From Bacteroides sp. GM023 (GTDB lineage: Bacteria; Bacteroidota; Bacteroidia; Bacteroidales; Bacteroidaceae): a stretch of DNA of 64,000 nt. The notes beneath the pieces were generated by a model. That model was not told the DNA's origin, searched no databases, and saw only the letters and a list, made by a program, of their open reading frames with translations. The DNA lies in assembly GCF_014750685.1 (NCBI RefSeq), contig NZ_JAAXGE010000003.1, positions 248,001 to 312,000 of the forward strand, in the 5' to 3' direction. The translations under genes were made by a program, and so were the position numbers. Below, piece by piece: positions 51,949 to 61,434 of the stretch (its first letter is position 1; each line of letters opens with the position of its first letter).

Positions 51949-52799
51949 TAGGTTAGAATTTCGTTTCCGGTTTCAGTAATCAGAATCATATTTTCCCATT
52001 GGGCCGAGGGAAGTCCGTCGTCAGTGCAGACTGTCCATCCGTCGGCTTCGTCTATAAATACTTCGTAGGTTCCCATGTTTATCATCGGCTCGATGGTAAA
52101 GGTCATACCGGGTACGATCATCATCCCTGTGCCGCGGCGTCCGAAGTGTTCTACATCCGGCTCTTCATGGAACTTCATCCCCACACCGTGTCCGCAAAGG
52201 TCACGGACAACGCTATATCCATTCTTTTCGGCATGTTCCTGAATCGCTGCACCGACATCGCCCAGTTGTTTCCAGGGCTGTGCCGCAGCAATTCCTATTT
52301 CCATGCATTCTTTGGTTACCCGAACCAACTTTTGCATTTCGGGACTTACTTCGCCAATCATAAACATGCGGGATGCATCGGAGAAATAGCCATTGTAAAT
52401 CGTAGAAACATCCACATTGATAATGTCACCGCTTTTAAGGATTTCGTTTTTGTTCGGTATCCCGTGACACACTACATCATTGATACTTGTACAAACGCTT
52501 TTGGGAAATCCTTCATAATTGAGCGGGGCGGGGATAGCTCCGTGACCGGTAGTGAAATCATACACCATTACATCAATCTCTTCAGTAGACATTCCTTCAC
52601 GAATATTCTCCGAGATATAATCCAACAATGCTGTATTGATTTTGGCACTTTCACGAATCCCTTCCAGTTGCTCAGGCGTACGAAGCACTTTGCGTGGAGG
52701 GAGTTTATAACCTTGCTTTCTGTATTTTTGTATTTTCTCTTCTACTGCTGCCGGATAATTGGAGGGGGTGAACCGGAATCCCTTGATAAAATTCTTCAT
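51945..52799 (-). CDS. map: Methionine aminopeptidase, type I
   Basis: A 284-residue metalloprotease that removes the initiator Met from new proteins. VCHGIPNKNEI, NVDVSTIYNGYFSDASR (two metal-ligand Asp), CGHGVGMKFHEEPDV (metal-ligand His) and TIEPMINMG (metal-ligand Glu) are the catalytic blocks. An N-terminal extension of about 40 basic residues precedes the core, as in many Bacteroidetes. It starts downstream of a TACCTTTG -7 box (minus) at 52828-52835. Confidence 0.96.
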   Translation of the reverse strand: MKNFIKGFRFTPSNYPAAVEEKIQKYRKQGYKLPPRKVLRTPEQLEGIRESAKINTALLDYISENIREGMSTEEIDVMVYDFTTGHGAIPAPLNYEGFPKSVCTSINDVVCHGIPNKNEILKSGDIINVDVSTIYNGYFSDASRMFMIGEVSPEMQKLVRVTKECMEIGIAAAQPWKQLGDVGAAIQEHAEKNGYSVVRDLCGHGVGMKFHEEPDVEHFGRRGTGMMIVPGMTFTIEPMINMGTYEVFIDEADGWTVCTDDGLPSAQWENMILITETGNEILTY

Positions 52800-52827
52800 T
52801 ATTATAAGATGTTTTTTAATCGTACAA

Positions 52828-52835
52828 CAAAGGTA
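52828..52835 (-). promoter_or_regulatory. -7 box of map-rmuC
   Basis: CAAAGGTA on + is TACCTTTG on the minus strand, 29 bp before the map ATG. Confidence 0.6.
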
Positions 52836-52851
52836 CGAGAATTAATGGAAT

Positions 52852-53475
52852 TTACCATTCATATGAAACACTAACTTGAGGTATCCATTCCCATCTTTTT
52901 CGCAGGGCATTGTATTGATATTGCATACCGGTTTTGATTTTCCAGTTTTTATTTATTTTCAGTACAACATTGCTACCTAGTTGGGTGGGTTCTACTTCGG
53001 AAGGGAGTCCCCGGTGTTTTCGGGTATCGAGGTTTTGCGTACCATATATATTGAGCGACCATTTTTTAGAGAACTTATATTCAATAAGAGTTTGGATATG
53101 GAAGTTGTTGGGATTTTCTGCAAAGTTACTTTTGCTATGTAAAATGAGATTTTTATTTATTCTCATTAAAGAATAAGTCGGTAAAAAGGTAGAGGCAGAC
53201 TTGTGGAGTATATTATAGGTATTAATGGATGGTTTTGAAAAGATGGCAGATTTTTTTATAGTTGGTAATGTCAGGTCAAAATCCATAAATGACTTTTTGG
53301 GATATATGTTCTGCTCTGTGTTTTCAATGAGCTGTCTATTTATTTTAATTTCCTGTTCAGAGTTTAGTATTTGTTGTAATCTCAATGAGTCCTGTTTACT
53401 CCATTCTTGTCCTGCTGCGGATAAAGGGAGTAATGATAGGCAGAGAATCATCAACTGATATTTTCGGGTATCCAT
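52852..53475 (-). CDS. Exported outer-membrane-like protein of unknown function
   Basis: A 207-residue protein with a signal peptide (LMILCLSLLPLSAAGQ, cleavage after about residue 22), a Gln/Glu/Asn-rich helical stretch, then alternating beta-type segments such as FHIQTLIEYKFSKKWSLNIYG, SNVVLKINKNWKIKTGMQYQY and a final QVSVSYEW ending in an aromatic residue. This suggests a small beta-barrel or a DUF4858-like Bacteroides exported protein; the family name is a guess. Its stop lies 52 bp from map, and no terminator separates them. Confidence 0.65.
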   Translation of the reverse strand: MDTRKYQLMILCLSLLPLSAAGQEWSKQDSLRLQQILNSEQEIKINRQLIENTEQNIYPKKSFMDFDLTLPTIKKSAIFSKPSINTYNILHKSASTFLPTYSLMRINKNLILHSKSNFAENPNNFHIQTLIEYKFSKKWSLNIYGTQNLDTRKHRGLPSEVEPTQLGSNVVLKINKNWKIKTGMQYQYNALRKRWEWIPQVSVSYEW

Positions 53476-53625
53476 ACTGTGCGTGCTAGTAAAGTTTACT
53501 GTATGGACGGTGGAAAATAGGAAATGCTGCTTTGAATGATATGTGAATAGGAATTATTTCACAAAATATGGGAATACTTTTCTTTTTTTATTTGGACAGT
53601 TTTTCTGTTTTGAGGGTGGCTTTTA

Positions 53626-55260
53626 TTAAGTTGTAGCTTTAAATACGGGTTGTATTTTCTGAATCTCCGATTCAAAACCAAACCAGTAACCATGGCCTTC
53701 TTCGTCAGTGGGAAGAAAGCATAAACGTAGGTTCTCACGGTATGAACCGTATATAACTTCCCAACTTTCGGGAGGGACTTGCCGTTTGGTTCTAACTCTT
53801 TCGGCAGGGGCTTTCTTCAGCGACATTCCTGCTTCTATCCATGCGATGCTGACTTGCGTCGGGTAATCGGGGTATTGTTTTTTACAAAAATCGTATAGAA
53901 TCAATCCTCTTCTTTCTAAACTTAAAGGAGTGTCGATGACATCTGTTTGCACCAAATGGTTGAGGAATTCATGTAAGAAAGAAGGATTCTCCAAAATTAG
54001 TGTCCGGGTAATGCTTTGCCAGGTAGGAGTATTGTAGAATCCGTCTAAAAGGCGGGACAGATAATGTGCTGTCTGTAACTCATCTACTGATATTTCACGG
54101 GTTTGCAGTACTTCGTACGGTGGGAGTGGCGAGTATTGGATGCCTAGTTCTTCTGCTCTTCTTCGCATTTCAGTGCCGGGAAGTAACTTCAGAGATTCCA
54201 GTTGGATTTCTCCTGCGCCATATTCTGCCAAGGTGTGGACATCTTCGAATATCTCGGATAAGTGATAGAGTGGGAGTCCTGCTATCAGGTCGGCATGCGT
54301 CTCCATGTTTTTCAGAGAGCAGAGATATTTTAATCCTTCAAGGGCATCGGATAATTTTCCGATGCGCCGGCTTTGTTGCAGGACAGACTCTTTTAAGCTC
54401 TGAATGCCGGCTTCCAGGTGTAATAAACCTTTAGGGAGAACGGATAATTCTTTTTTAAGTTCTTCGGAAAGGAGAGCCGGATGGATTTCAAGATGGAAAC
54501 AGATATCCGGATAGTTGCGGAATAGGTCGAGTAATTCTTTGGCACGCTTATTATTATAATTAAAGGTGCGGTCGAGCACACGTACATTTTTGATGCCATG
54601 TTGGTGAATATCGTTCAGACGTTCACAGATAGCTTCCAAAGGAATGGTGCGGACAGGCTTTTCACCGCCACTGACACAAAAAGCGCAAGTGTTGAAACAT
54701 CCGCGGGTCGTTTCAAGCTGTACAAAGGGCTTGCTCCAGTTGAAGAAACGACTCTTTTCGGGTGAGATGAGTTGTGAGAAATTCATGACACGGGCAATGC
54801 CGTTATCCTGATATTGATTTGTTTCATCAATGTAGCAGAGTCCGGTTACGGATTTCCATGCTTGCTTTGGGTGATTCCATACTTTAAGCCATTGAGGAAA
54901 TACTTCTTCGCCTTCGCCGCGGAATACTCCGCTGACAAATCTATTTTTTAATAAAAAGTCTTCGTTATCTCCCAAAAACTCGGGACCGCCAAGTACGACA
55001 CAAGATTGGGGAAGTAATGCTTTGGCACGTGAAACAATATGTAATAGTTGTTCGTGATTAAATAACCAATTGGTGGCTGCAATGATGTCCGGTTGATGGT
55101 GATAGATTTGTTTGACAACGTTACCTATGTTCTCATTGATTGTTGCAGAAACCATACACCATTCGATAGTAATGTCATTTGCTATTTGTGCATGTAGGGC
55201 GGGTAATGCCAAAGATGAATGGGCGTATGAACTATTTAAATCAAGCCAAAGAAGTTTCAT
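53626..55260 (-). CDS. B12-binding-domain radical SAM protein (DUF4080 type)
   Basis: A 544-residue protein in three parts. Residues 1-150 form a cobalamin-binding-like domain (LLWLDLNSSYAHSSLALPAL and CVVLGGPEFLG). The radical SAM domain starts near residue 178 with C-x3-C-x2-C in RGCFNTCAFC (Cys188, 192 and 195). The C-terminal part matches DUF4080. Related enzymes methylate or rearrange unreactive carbons, but no substrate is known for this group. The B12 domain lacks an evident DxHxxG motif, so cobalamin may not be bound in the classical way. Confidence 0.85.
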   Translation of the reverse strand: MKLLWLDLNSSYAHSSLALPALHAQIANDITIEWCMVSATINENIGNVVKQIYHHQPDIIAATNWLFNHEQLLHIVSRAKALLPQSCVVLGGPEFLGDNEDFLLKNRFVSGVFRGEGEEVFPQWLKVWNHPKQAWKSVTGLCYIDETNQYQDNGIARVMNFSQLISPEKSRFFNWSKPFVQLETTRGCFNTCAFCVSGGEKPVRTIPLEAICERLNDIHQHGIKNVRVLDRTFNYNNKRAKELLDLFRNYPDICFHLEIHPALLSEELKKELSVLPKGLLHLEAGIQSLKESVLQQSRRIGKLSDALEGLKYLCSLKNMETHADLIAGLPLYHLSEIFEDVHTLAEYGAGEIQLESLKLLPGTEMRRRAEELGIQYSPLPPYEVLQTREISVDELQTAHYLSRLLDGFYNTPTWQSITRTLILENPSFLHEFLNHLVQTDVIDTPLSLERRGLILYDFCKKQYPDYPTQVSIAWIEAGMSLKKAPAERVRTKRQVPPESWEVIYGSYRENLRLCFLPTDEEGHGYWFGFESEIQKIQPVFKATT

Positions 55261-55283
55261 GTGAAAATTTTAATATTATGTGG

Positions 55284-55291
55284 CAAAGGTA
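55284..55291 (-). promoter_or_regulatory. -7 box of the radical SAM gene
   Basis: CAAAGGTA on + reads TACCTTTG on the minus strand, 24 bp before the ATG. Confidence 0.6.
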
Positions 55292-55406
55292 CAAAAAACT
55301 TATGGCTTGCTGCCTATAGTGAATAAAAAACGCTAATTTTGTGCATAATTCATATTTCAGCAGAAAACAAAAACTTTGAGTCTCATCTATTTGTTTTAAG
55401 AAAGAG

Positions 55407-55438
55407 GTTGTTTTTGTGAAAACGAAATTATATATTTG
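55407..55438 (+). promoter_or_regulatory. Promoter of the small lipoprotein gene
   Basis: GTTG at 55407-55410, 20 bp and TATATTTG at 55431-55438; the ATG is 30 bp downstream. Confidence 0.7.
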
Positions 55439-55467
55439 TATCAATAAACGCAAAAAACTAGATAATT

Positions 55468-55866
55468 ATGAAAATGATTAAGAGATATGCAGGTATCTTG
55501 ATGATGCTGACTTTATTGGTTGGCTTTACTTCGTGTGAAGACGATGAAGATATTTACGATGACTTGATGGGGCGCACCTGGGTAGGTGACCTATGGTTTG
55601 GTTCTGACAGAGATCCGATAGAAAGCGGTATTCGTTTAGATAATAACGGATTGGGAATAGATTATCAGATTTATGATTATGATGGTAGACCTGCGGGCGA
55701 TTTGCCTTTCCGCTGGTGGGTGGATTATGGAACACTGTATCTCGATTACGGACGTGATTTTGCATTACGTGAAATAAGAGGTGTTCGTGTCAGAGGACGC
55801 TATCTGCAAGGGGATTTATATCTTGACGGTGGGTATATTGATTATATAGAGTTGCAAATGCAGTAA
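55468..55866 (+). CDS. Small probable surface lipoprotein
   Basis: A 132-residue protein with a lipoprotein signal peptide ending VGFTSC (Cys about residue 23). The mature N-terminus CEDDEDIYDD is strongly acidic, like the lipoprotein export signal that sends Bacteroides lipoproteins to the cell surface. The rest is rich in Asp, Gly and Tyr with repeating beta-type segments (GTLYLDYGRDF, RYLQGDLYLDGGYIDYI). I do not recognise a family. It is a single-gene unit between its own promoter and a 17-bp terminator. Confidence 0.8.
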   Translation: MKMIKRYAGILMMLTLLVGFTSCEDDEDIYDDLMGRTWVGDLWFGSDRDPIESGIRLDNNGLGIDYQIYDYDGRPAGDLPFRWWVDYGTLYLDYGRDFALREIRGVRVRGRYLQGDLYLDGGYIDYIELQMQ

Positions 55867-55892
55867 TAGAATAAGATAATAGGATTAAAAAG

Positions 55893-55934
55893 AAAAGGAG
55901 TTATATCAACATTCAAATTGATATAACTCCTTTT
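55893..55934. terminator. Bidirectional terminator
   Basis: A perfect 17-bp stem, AAAAGGAGTTATATCAA and its complement, has an 8-nt loop, with T-runs after and A-runs before. It serves the lipoprotein gene and the convergent pseudouridine synthase gene. Confidence 0.9.
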
Positions 55935-55951
55935 TTATTAGGTATACTTGC

Positions 55952-56872
55952 TTATTTCTTCAAAAACAACTTCTTGAAATCTGCCGGATAAGGAGTCTCA
56001 AACTCCATCAAATCTCTCGTCACCGGATGATAAAAACAAAGTTTGAAAGCATGAAGGGCTAATCGTCCGATAGGGTTAGGAGAGTTTTCTCCACCGTATC
56101 TTCCATCACCGATAATCGGATGACCTAAATCCTGCATATGTACACGAATCTGATTCTTACGGCCTGTCTCCAAATCAAGTTCCAATAAAGAATATCCGTT
56201 CGCACGTTTGATCGTCCTGTAATGTGTGATTGATTTTGAACCACCATCGTCATATTTGCTGGAACTTACATACAAAGTCTTGTCTGTCAACCAGGATACC
56301 ACCGTATCATAATCCTTCTCCATATTTCCTTCGACTACAGCTACATATCTACGATCGGTCACTATCTCTTGCCAATTGTCGCGCAAAATTTGCTGTGTCT
56401 TTTCATTTTTGGCAAACATCATCAAACCGGAAGTATCTCTATCTAGGCGGTGAACGATGAATACACGGAATTGGCGACCGGAACGCTGCACATATTCATT
56501 AAGAATAGTGTAAGCGGTACGTTCCTTCTGACGCTCCGTATTGACGGATAAGAGTCCTTGTGTCTTTTCAATGACGATAATATAGGCATCTTCATACACA
56601 ATCTTCAGCAATCTGTTGCTAAATTCTTTCTTTCCTTTTACTTTGCTGATTTGCACTTTCATTCCTGCCTGAAGCGGGAAATTAAATTGCGTAGTGATTA
56701 CATTGTCTACAAGCACTACTCGTTTGCTCAACAAAGCCTTCAGTTTCGTACGACTTGCATCCGGCATTTTAGCAGCCAAGAAATCCATGAGTTCCATCGG
56801 CTCTTTGACTGCATAGTTTGTATATTGGGCGCGTGCTTTTTCTGCAAGCGTCTTTCTCGGTCTTTTTTCCAT
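55952..56872 (-). CDS. RluA family pseudouridine synthase
   Basis: A 306-residue enzyme converting uridine to pseudouridine in rRNA or tRNA. An S4-like N-terminal region (KLKALLSKRVVLVDN) is followed by the catalytic core with HRLDRDTSGLMMFAKN (catalytic Asp in the RLD motif, about residues 141-156), LETGRKNQIRVHM and GHPIIGDGRYGG. Which uridines it modifies cannot be read. The gene lies 11 bp after rlmD, so the two rRNA/tRNA-modification genes probably share a transcript. Confidence 0.9.
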   Translation of the reverse strand: MEKRPRKTLAEKARAQYTNYAVKEPMELMDFLAAKMPDASRTKLKALLSKRVVLVDNVITTQFNFPLQAGMKVQISKVKGKKEFSNRLLKIVYEDAYIIVIEKTQGLLSVNTERQKERTAYTILNEYVQRSGRQFRVFIVHRLDRDTSGLMMFAKNEKTQQILRDNWQEIVTDRRYVAVVEGNMEKDYDTVVSWLTDKTLYVSSSKYDDGGSKSITHYRTIKRANGYSLLELDLETGRKNQIRVHMQDLGHPIIGDGRYGGENSPNPIGRLALHAFKLCFYHPVTRDLMEFETPYPADFKKLFLKK

Positions 56873-56883
56873 TCTTTTCTCTT

Positions 56884-58302
56884 TTATCGAAGTTCTAGCA
56901 ATACTACGTTCTCCACATGATGAGTATGGGGGAACATATCTACCGGTTGCACAGCTTTCACTTTATATTTGCCGTCGAGTAATTGCAAGTCGCGTGCCTG
57001 GGTAGCAGGATTACAGCTTACATAAACAATCCGTTTAGGTTCGGCGAATAAAATGACGTCCACCACATCCTGATGCATACCTGCACGAGGTGGGTCTGTG
57101 ATGATAACATCCGGGCGTCCGTGCTGATTGATGAAATCCTGTGTCAGCATATCCTTCATGTCACCAGCATAGAACAAAGCGTTTTTAATATCATTGATTT
57201 CCGCGTTTACTTTTGCGTCTTCAATGGCTTCCGGTACATATTCGATACCAATCACCTGGCGTGCCTGTCGTGAAACGAAGTTGGCAATCGTTCCCGTTCC
57301 GGTATAAAGGTCGTACACCAGTTCATTTCCGGTCAGCCCGGCAAAGTTACGGGCTATCTTATATAGATTGTATGCCTGTTCCGAGTTAGTCTGATAGAAC
57401 GATTTCGGTCCGACTTTGAAACGCAGACCTTCCATCTCCTCAAAGATGTGATCCTTACCTTTAAATACGTGCACATCCAAATCGTTGATTGTATCGTTGC
57501 ACTTATTATTAATAATGTATAGCAGAGACGTTATTTCCGGGAAAGAATCGGCAATGAACTGAAGCAGTTGCTTGAACAGGTCCATTTCGTGATCTTCCGT
57601 AATCTTACAAATCACAATAACCATCAATTCGCCTGTCGAAGAAGTGCGGATAATCATATTCCGCAGCATACCTTCCTGTGAGCGCAGATTGATAAAGGAA
57701 TAATCATGCTCGTAAGCATAATCACGTATCGCGTTACGGATACGGTTGGATATATCATCCTGCAACCAGCATTTCTCGATGGCCAGCACCTTGTCGAACG
57801 CACCCGGAATATGGAAACCTACCGCATTCATCTGATCGTACTTCACATCCTGGCGCACTTCTTCGTTTGTCAACCAACGTTTGTTGGAAAAAGTGAACTC
57901 CAGTTTATTTCTGTACCATTCTGTTTTTGCCGAACCAAGAATCGGAGAGATTTCAGGCAGCTCGATTTTCCCGATACGTTTCAGGTTATCTTCCACTTGC
58001 TGCTGCTTGTATCTGATTTGTTCCGCGTAGGGGAGCACTTGCCATTTGCAGCCGCCGCATACACCATAGTGTTGGCAGAAAGGAACGGCGCGATTGGGCG
58101 ATAGTTCATGAAACTTCACCGCTTCTGCTTCGGCATATTTATTCTTTTTACGCTTGATCTGAAGGTCTACGACGTCACCCGGCACTACGTAGGGGACAAA
58201 AATTACCAGGTCGTTTACTTTTGCGATGGCTTTTCCTTCGGCAGCCACATCCATGATTGTTACCTTCTCTAATAAGGGAAGCTCTTTTTTCTTTCTTGCC
58301 AC
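56884..58302 (-). CDS. rlmD: 23S rRNA (uracil(1939)-C(5))-methyltransferase RlmD
   Basis: A 472-residue SAM-dependent RNA methyltransferase. An N-terminal TRAM domain (LLEKVTIMDVAAEGKAIAK) precedes the iron-sulfur motif CQHYGVCGGCKWQ (C-x5-C-x2-C). The methyltransferase domain has DLYTGTGTIANF (SAM loop), TDPPRAGMH and VSCNPATQARDL, where the Cys is the nucleophile. Specificity for U1939 is the family default; the tRNA m5U54 enzyme TrmA-like activity is the alternative. It is preceded by a minus-strand -7 box at 58330-58337. Confidence 0.88.
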   Translation of the reverse strand: MARKKKELPLLEKVTIMDVAAEGKAIAKVNDLVIFVPYVVPGDVVDLQIKRKKNKYAEAEAVKFHELSPNRAVPFCQHYGVCGGCKWQVLPYAEQIRYKQQQVEDNLKRIGKIELPEISPILGSAKTEWYRNKLEFTFSNKRWLTNEEVRQDVKYDQMNAVGFHIPGAFDKVLAIEKCWLQDDISNRIRNAIRDYAYEHDYSFINLRSQEGMLRNMIIRTSSTGELMVIVICKITEDHEMDLFKQLLQFIADSFPEITSLLYIINNKCNDTINDLDVHVFKGKDHIFEEMEGLRFKVGPKSFYQTNSEQAYNLYKIARNFAGLTGNELVYDLYTGTGTIANFVSRQARQVIGIEYVPEAIEDAKVNAEINDIKNALFYAGDMKDMLTQDFINQHGRPDVIITDPPRAGMHQDVVDVILFAEPKRIVYVSCNPATQARDLQLLDGKYKVKAVQPVDMFPHTHHVENVVLLELR

Positions 58303-58329
58303 TTTTACACCAGTCTAATAATTACTCTG

Positions 58330-58337
58330 CAAAAGTA
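58330..58337 (-). promoter_or_regulatory. -7 box of rlmD
   Basis: CAAAAGTA on + reads TACTTTTG on the minus strand, 28 bp before the rlmD ATG. Confidence 0.55.
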
Positions 58338-58452
58338 GGTATTTTTTTTGGAAAATTTTCGTGTCTGTAGAAATAATCCAGATTGTAATGTCGAAATTGC
58401 ATTTTGATAGAAAGTTTTTTCGCAAAAAGTTTTCTGGTTTGCGAAATATCCT

Positions 58453-58460
58453 TAGATTTG
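58453..58460 (+). promoter_or_regulatory. -7 box of ppdK
   Basis: TAGATTTG fits TAnnTTTG 42 bp upstream of ppdK. The -33 region is not a good match. Confidence 0.55.
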
Positions 58461-58501
58461 CGAACAGAAGATAATCATAATGTAACTTTAAACACAGTAT
58501 T

Positions 58502-61222
58502 ATGGATAAAAAAAGAGTTTATACCTTTGGTAATGGTCAGGCAGAAGGAAAGGCTGACATGAAGAATTTGCTAGGTGGTAAAGGTGCCAATCTTGCAGAA
58601 ATGAATTTAATCGGAATTCCAGTCCCTCCCGGATTCACAATAACTACAGATGTTTGTACGGAATACAACACGTTAGGACGTGACAAAGTGGTTGAGTTGC
58701 TCAAAGATGAAGTCGTACAAGCTATCTCTAATGTAGAAGGCTTGATGAAATCAAAATTTGGTGACATTGAAAACCCTCTGTTGGTGTCTGTACGTTCCGG
58801 TGCCCGCGCATCTATGCCGGGTATGATGGATACAATCCTGAACCTGGGTCTGAATGACGAAGTTGTGGAAGGTATTATCCGTAAGACTGGTAACGCACGC
58901 TTTGCATGGGATTCTTACCGTCGTTTTGTACAGATGTACGGTGACGTGGTTTTGGGGATGAAACCTACTAATAAGGAAGATATTGACCCGTTCGAAGCCA
59001 TCATCGAAGAGGTGAAAGAATCGAAAGGTGTGAAACTCGACAACGAGTTGGAAGTGGAAGACCTGAAAGAACTCGTGAAGAAATTTAAGGCTGCCGTAAA
59101 AGAACAGACAGGAAGAGATTTCCCGACTTGCGCATACGAACAACTTTGGGGAGCTGTTTGCTCTGTATTCGATTCATGGATGAATGAACGTGCTATCCTT
59201 TACCGTAAGATGGAAAGCATTCCTGACGAATGGGGAACAGCCGTAAACGTACAGGCAATGGTATTTGGTAACATGGGTGAAACATCGGCAACCGGTGTTT
59301 GTTTCTCACGTGATGCCGGTACGGGTGAAGACCTTTTCAATGGTGAATACCTGATTAACGCGCAAGGTGAAGACGTGGTAGCCGGTATCCGTACTCCGCA
59401 ACAGATCACTAAGATCGGTTCTCAACGTTGGGCTCAACTAGCCGGAGTAAGCGAAGAAGAACGCGCCGCAAAATATCCTTCTATGGAAGAAGCTATGCCG
59501 GAAATCTACAAAGAACTGGATGCGCTTCAGACTAAACTGGAAAATCACTATAAAGATATGCAGGACATGGAGTTCACCGTACAGGAAGGCAAACTTTGGT
59601 TCCTTCAGACACGTAACGGTAAGCGTACGGGTGCTGCCATGGTGAAAATTGCTATGGATTTGCTTCATCAAGGTATGATTGATGAGAAAACTGCTTTAAT
59701 GCGCGTTGAACCGAATAAGCTGGACGAATTGCTTCACCCTGTATTTGATAAAGAGGCTTTAAAGAAAGCTAAAGTTCTGACTCGCGGCCTTCCGGCTTCT
59801 CCGGGTGCTGCAACCGGTCAGATTGTATTCTTCGCCGACGATGCTGCTGAATGGCATGCTGCCGGAAAACGTGTAGTGATGGTTCGTATCGAAACTTCTC
59901 CTGAAGACCTGGCAGGTATGGCAGTTGCCGAAGGTATCCTGACAGCTCGTGGCGGTATGACTTCTCACGCTGCTGTGGTTGCCCGTGGTATGGGTAAATG
60001 CTGTGTGTCGGGTGCAGGTGCATTGAATATTGATTATAAAGGCCGTACGGTAGAAATTGAGGGTGTAGTGCTGAAAGAAGGCGATTACATCTCTCTGAAC
60101 GGAAGTACGGGTGTCGTATATAATGGTAAGGTGGAAACACAGGCTGCTGAACTTTCCGGTGACTTTGCCGAATTGATGACGTTGGCTGACAAATATACCC
60201 GTCTGCAAGTACGTACCAATGCGGATACTCCGCATGATGCGGAAGTAGCCCGTAATTTCGGTGCGATAGGTATCGGCCTTTGCCGTACGGAACATATGTT
60301 CTTCGAAGGTGAGAAGATTAAGGCAATGCGTGAAATGATCCTGGCAGAAGATGCAGATGGACGTCGGAAAGCATTGGCTAAGATTCTTCCATACCAGCAG
60401 GCTGACTTTAAGGGTATCTTCAAGGCAATGGCAGGTTGTCCGGTGACTGTACGTCTGCTCGATCCTCCTTTGCATGAGTTCGTTCCTCACGATTTGAAGG
60501 GACAGCAGGAAATGGCGGACACAATGGGCGTAAGTCTGCATTATATCCAGCAACGTGTAGAATCATTGTGCGAGCACAACCCGATGTTGGGTCACCGTGG
60601 TTGCCGTTTGGGAAATACATATCCTGAAATTACACAGATGCAGACACGTGCTATCCTGGGTGCTGCATTGGAATTGAAGAAAGAAGGAGTGGAGACACAT
60701 CCGGAAATCATGGTTCCGTTGACCGGTATCTTATATGAATTCAAGGAACAGGAAAACGTGATCCGCACAGAAGCAGCGAAGTTGTTCGAAGAGCTGGGAG
60801 ACAGCATTGACTTCAAAGTAGGTACAATGATTGAAATCCCGCGCGCAGCTTTGACAGCCGACCGTATTGCTTCTTCTGCTGAATTCTTCTCATTCGGTAC
60901 AAATGACTTGACGCAGATGACCTTCGGTTATTCTCGTGACGATATTGCTTCCTTCCTTCCTGTTTATCTGGAAAAGAAGATTTTGAAAGTAGACCCGTTC
61001 CAGGTGCTCGACCAAAATGGTGTGGGACAACTGGTACGTATGGCAACAGAAAAAGGCCGTGCTATCCGCCCGGATTTGAAATGCGGTATTTGTGGTGAAC
61101 ATGGTGGTGAACCTTCTTCAGTGAAGTTCTGCCACAGAGTAGGATTGAACTACGTTAGTTGTTCTCCATTCCGCGTGCCCATCGCAAGATTGGCAGCGGC
61201 GCAGGCAGCAATTGAGGGATAG
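58502..61222 (+). CDS. ppdK: Pyruvate, phosphate dikinase
   Basis: A 906-residue enzyme interconverting pyruvate, ATP and phosphate with PEP, AMP and PPi, central to anaerobic glycolysis in Bacteroides. The N-terminal nucleotide domain has GGKGANLAEMNLIG and VSVRSGARASMPGMMDTILN. The swivelling His domain has GGMTSHAAVVARGMGK with the phosphohistidine at residue 489. The C-terminal PEP domain has CRTEHMFF, FGTNDLTQMTFG and KCGICGEHGG near residue 861 with the catalytic Cys. The length is normal and it is a single-gene unit. Confidence 0.97.
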   Translation: MDKKRVYTFGNGQAEGKADMKNLLGGKGANLAEMNLIGIPVPPGFTITTDVCTEYNTLGRDKVVELLKDEVVQAISNVEGLMKSKFGDIENPLLVSVRSGARASMPGMMDTILNLGLNDEVVEGIIRKTGNARFAWDSYRRFVQMYGDVVLGMKPTNKEDIDPFEAIIEEVKESKGVKLDNELEVEDLKELVKKFKAAVKEQTGRDFPTCAYEQLWGAVCSVFDSWMNERAILYRKMESIPDEWGTAVNVQAMVFGNMGETSATGVCFSRDAGTGEDLFNGEYLINAQGEDVVAGIRTPQQITKIGSQRWAQLAGVSEEERAAKYPSMEEAMPEIYKELDALQTKLENHYKDMQDMEFTVQEGKLWFLQTRNGKRTGAAMVKIAMDLLHQGMIDEKTALMRVEPNKLDELLHPVFDKEALKKAKVLTRGLPASPGAATGQIVFFADDAAEWHAAGKRVVMVRIETSPEDLAGMAVAEGILTARGGMTSHAAVVARGMGKCCVSGAGALNIDYKGRTVEIEGVVLKEGDYISLNGSTGVVYNGKVETQAAELSGDFAELMTLADKYTRLQVRTNADTPHDAEVARNFGAIGIGLCRTEHMFFEGEKIKAMREMILAEDADGRRKALAKILPYQQADFKGIFKAMAGCPVTVRLLDPPLHEFVPHDLKGQQEMADTMGVSLHYIQQRVESLCEHNPMLGHRGCRLGNTYPEITQMQTRAILGAALELKKEGVETHPEIMVPLTGILYEFKEQENVIRTEAAKLFEELGDSIDFKVGTMIEIPRAALTADRIASSAEFFSFGTNDLTQMTFGYSRDDIASFLPVYLEKKILKVDPFQVLDQNGVGQLVRMATEKGRAIRPDLKCGICGEHGGEPSSVKFCHRVGLNYVSCSPFRVPIARLAAAQAAIEG

Positions 61223-61257
61223 TTGAATACGCTGGTTAGGTACTTAACTATCTGATA

Positions 61258-61304
61258 AATAGACTGTGGATACTTGTGAAAGTATTTGCAGTCTATTTTA
61301 TTTT
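61258..61304 (+). terminator. Terminator of ppdK
   Basis: AAATAGACTG...GATACTT pairs with AAGTATTTGCAGTCTATTT around a GTGA loop, followed by TATTTT. Confidence 0.8.
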
Positions 61305-61347
61305 GTACAAACCGAAGTTGTGTATTTTATAAAAAACTAACTAAAAA

Positions 61348-61379
61348 GTTGTTTTAATGGAAAAAGGGTTATACTTTTG
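61348..61379 (+). promoter_or_regulatory. Promoter of the first beta-barrel gene
   Basis: GTTG at 61348-61351, 20 bp and TACTTTTG at 61372-61379; a 56-nt leader precedes the ATG. Confidence 0.7.
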
Positions 61380-61434
61380 CACCCCGGAAACGGATCTAAA
61401 TGGGGTCTAATGGTATAATTTTAAAAAAAAGAAG

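Noticed and set aside
59759..60553. A 264-codon minus-strand reading frame
   Set aside because: Antisense to ppdK, His/Cys/Thr-rich composition typical of shadow frames, no start context.
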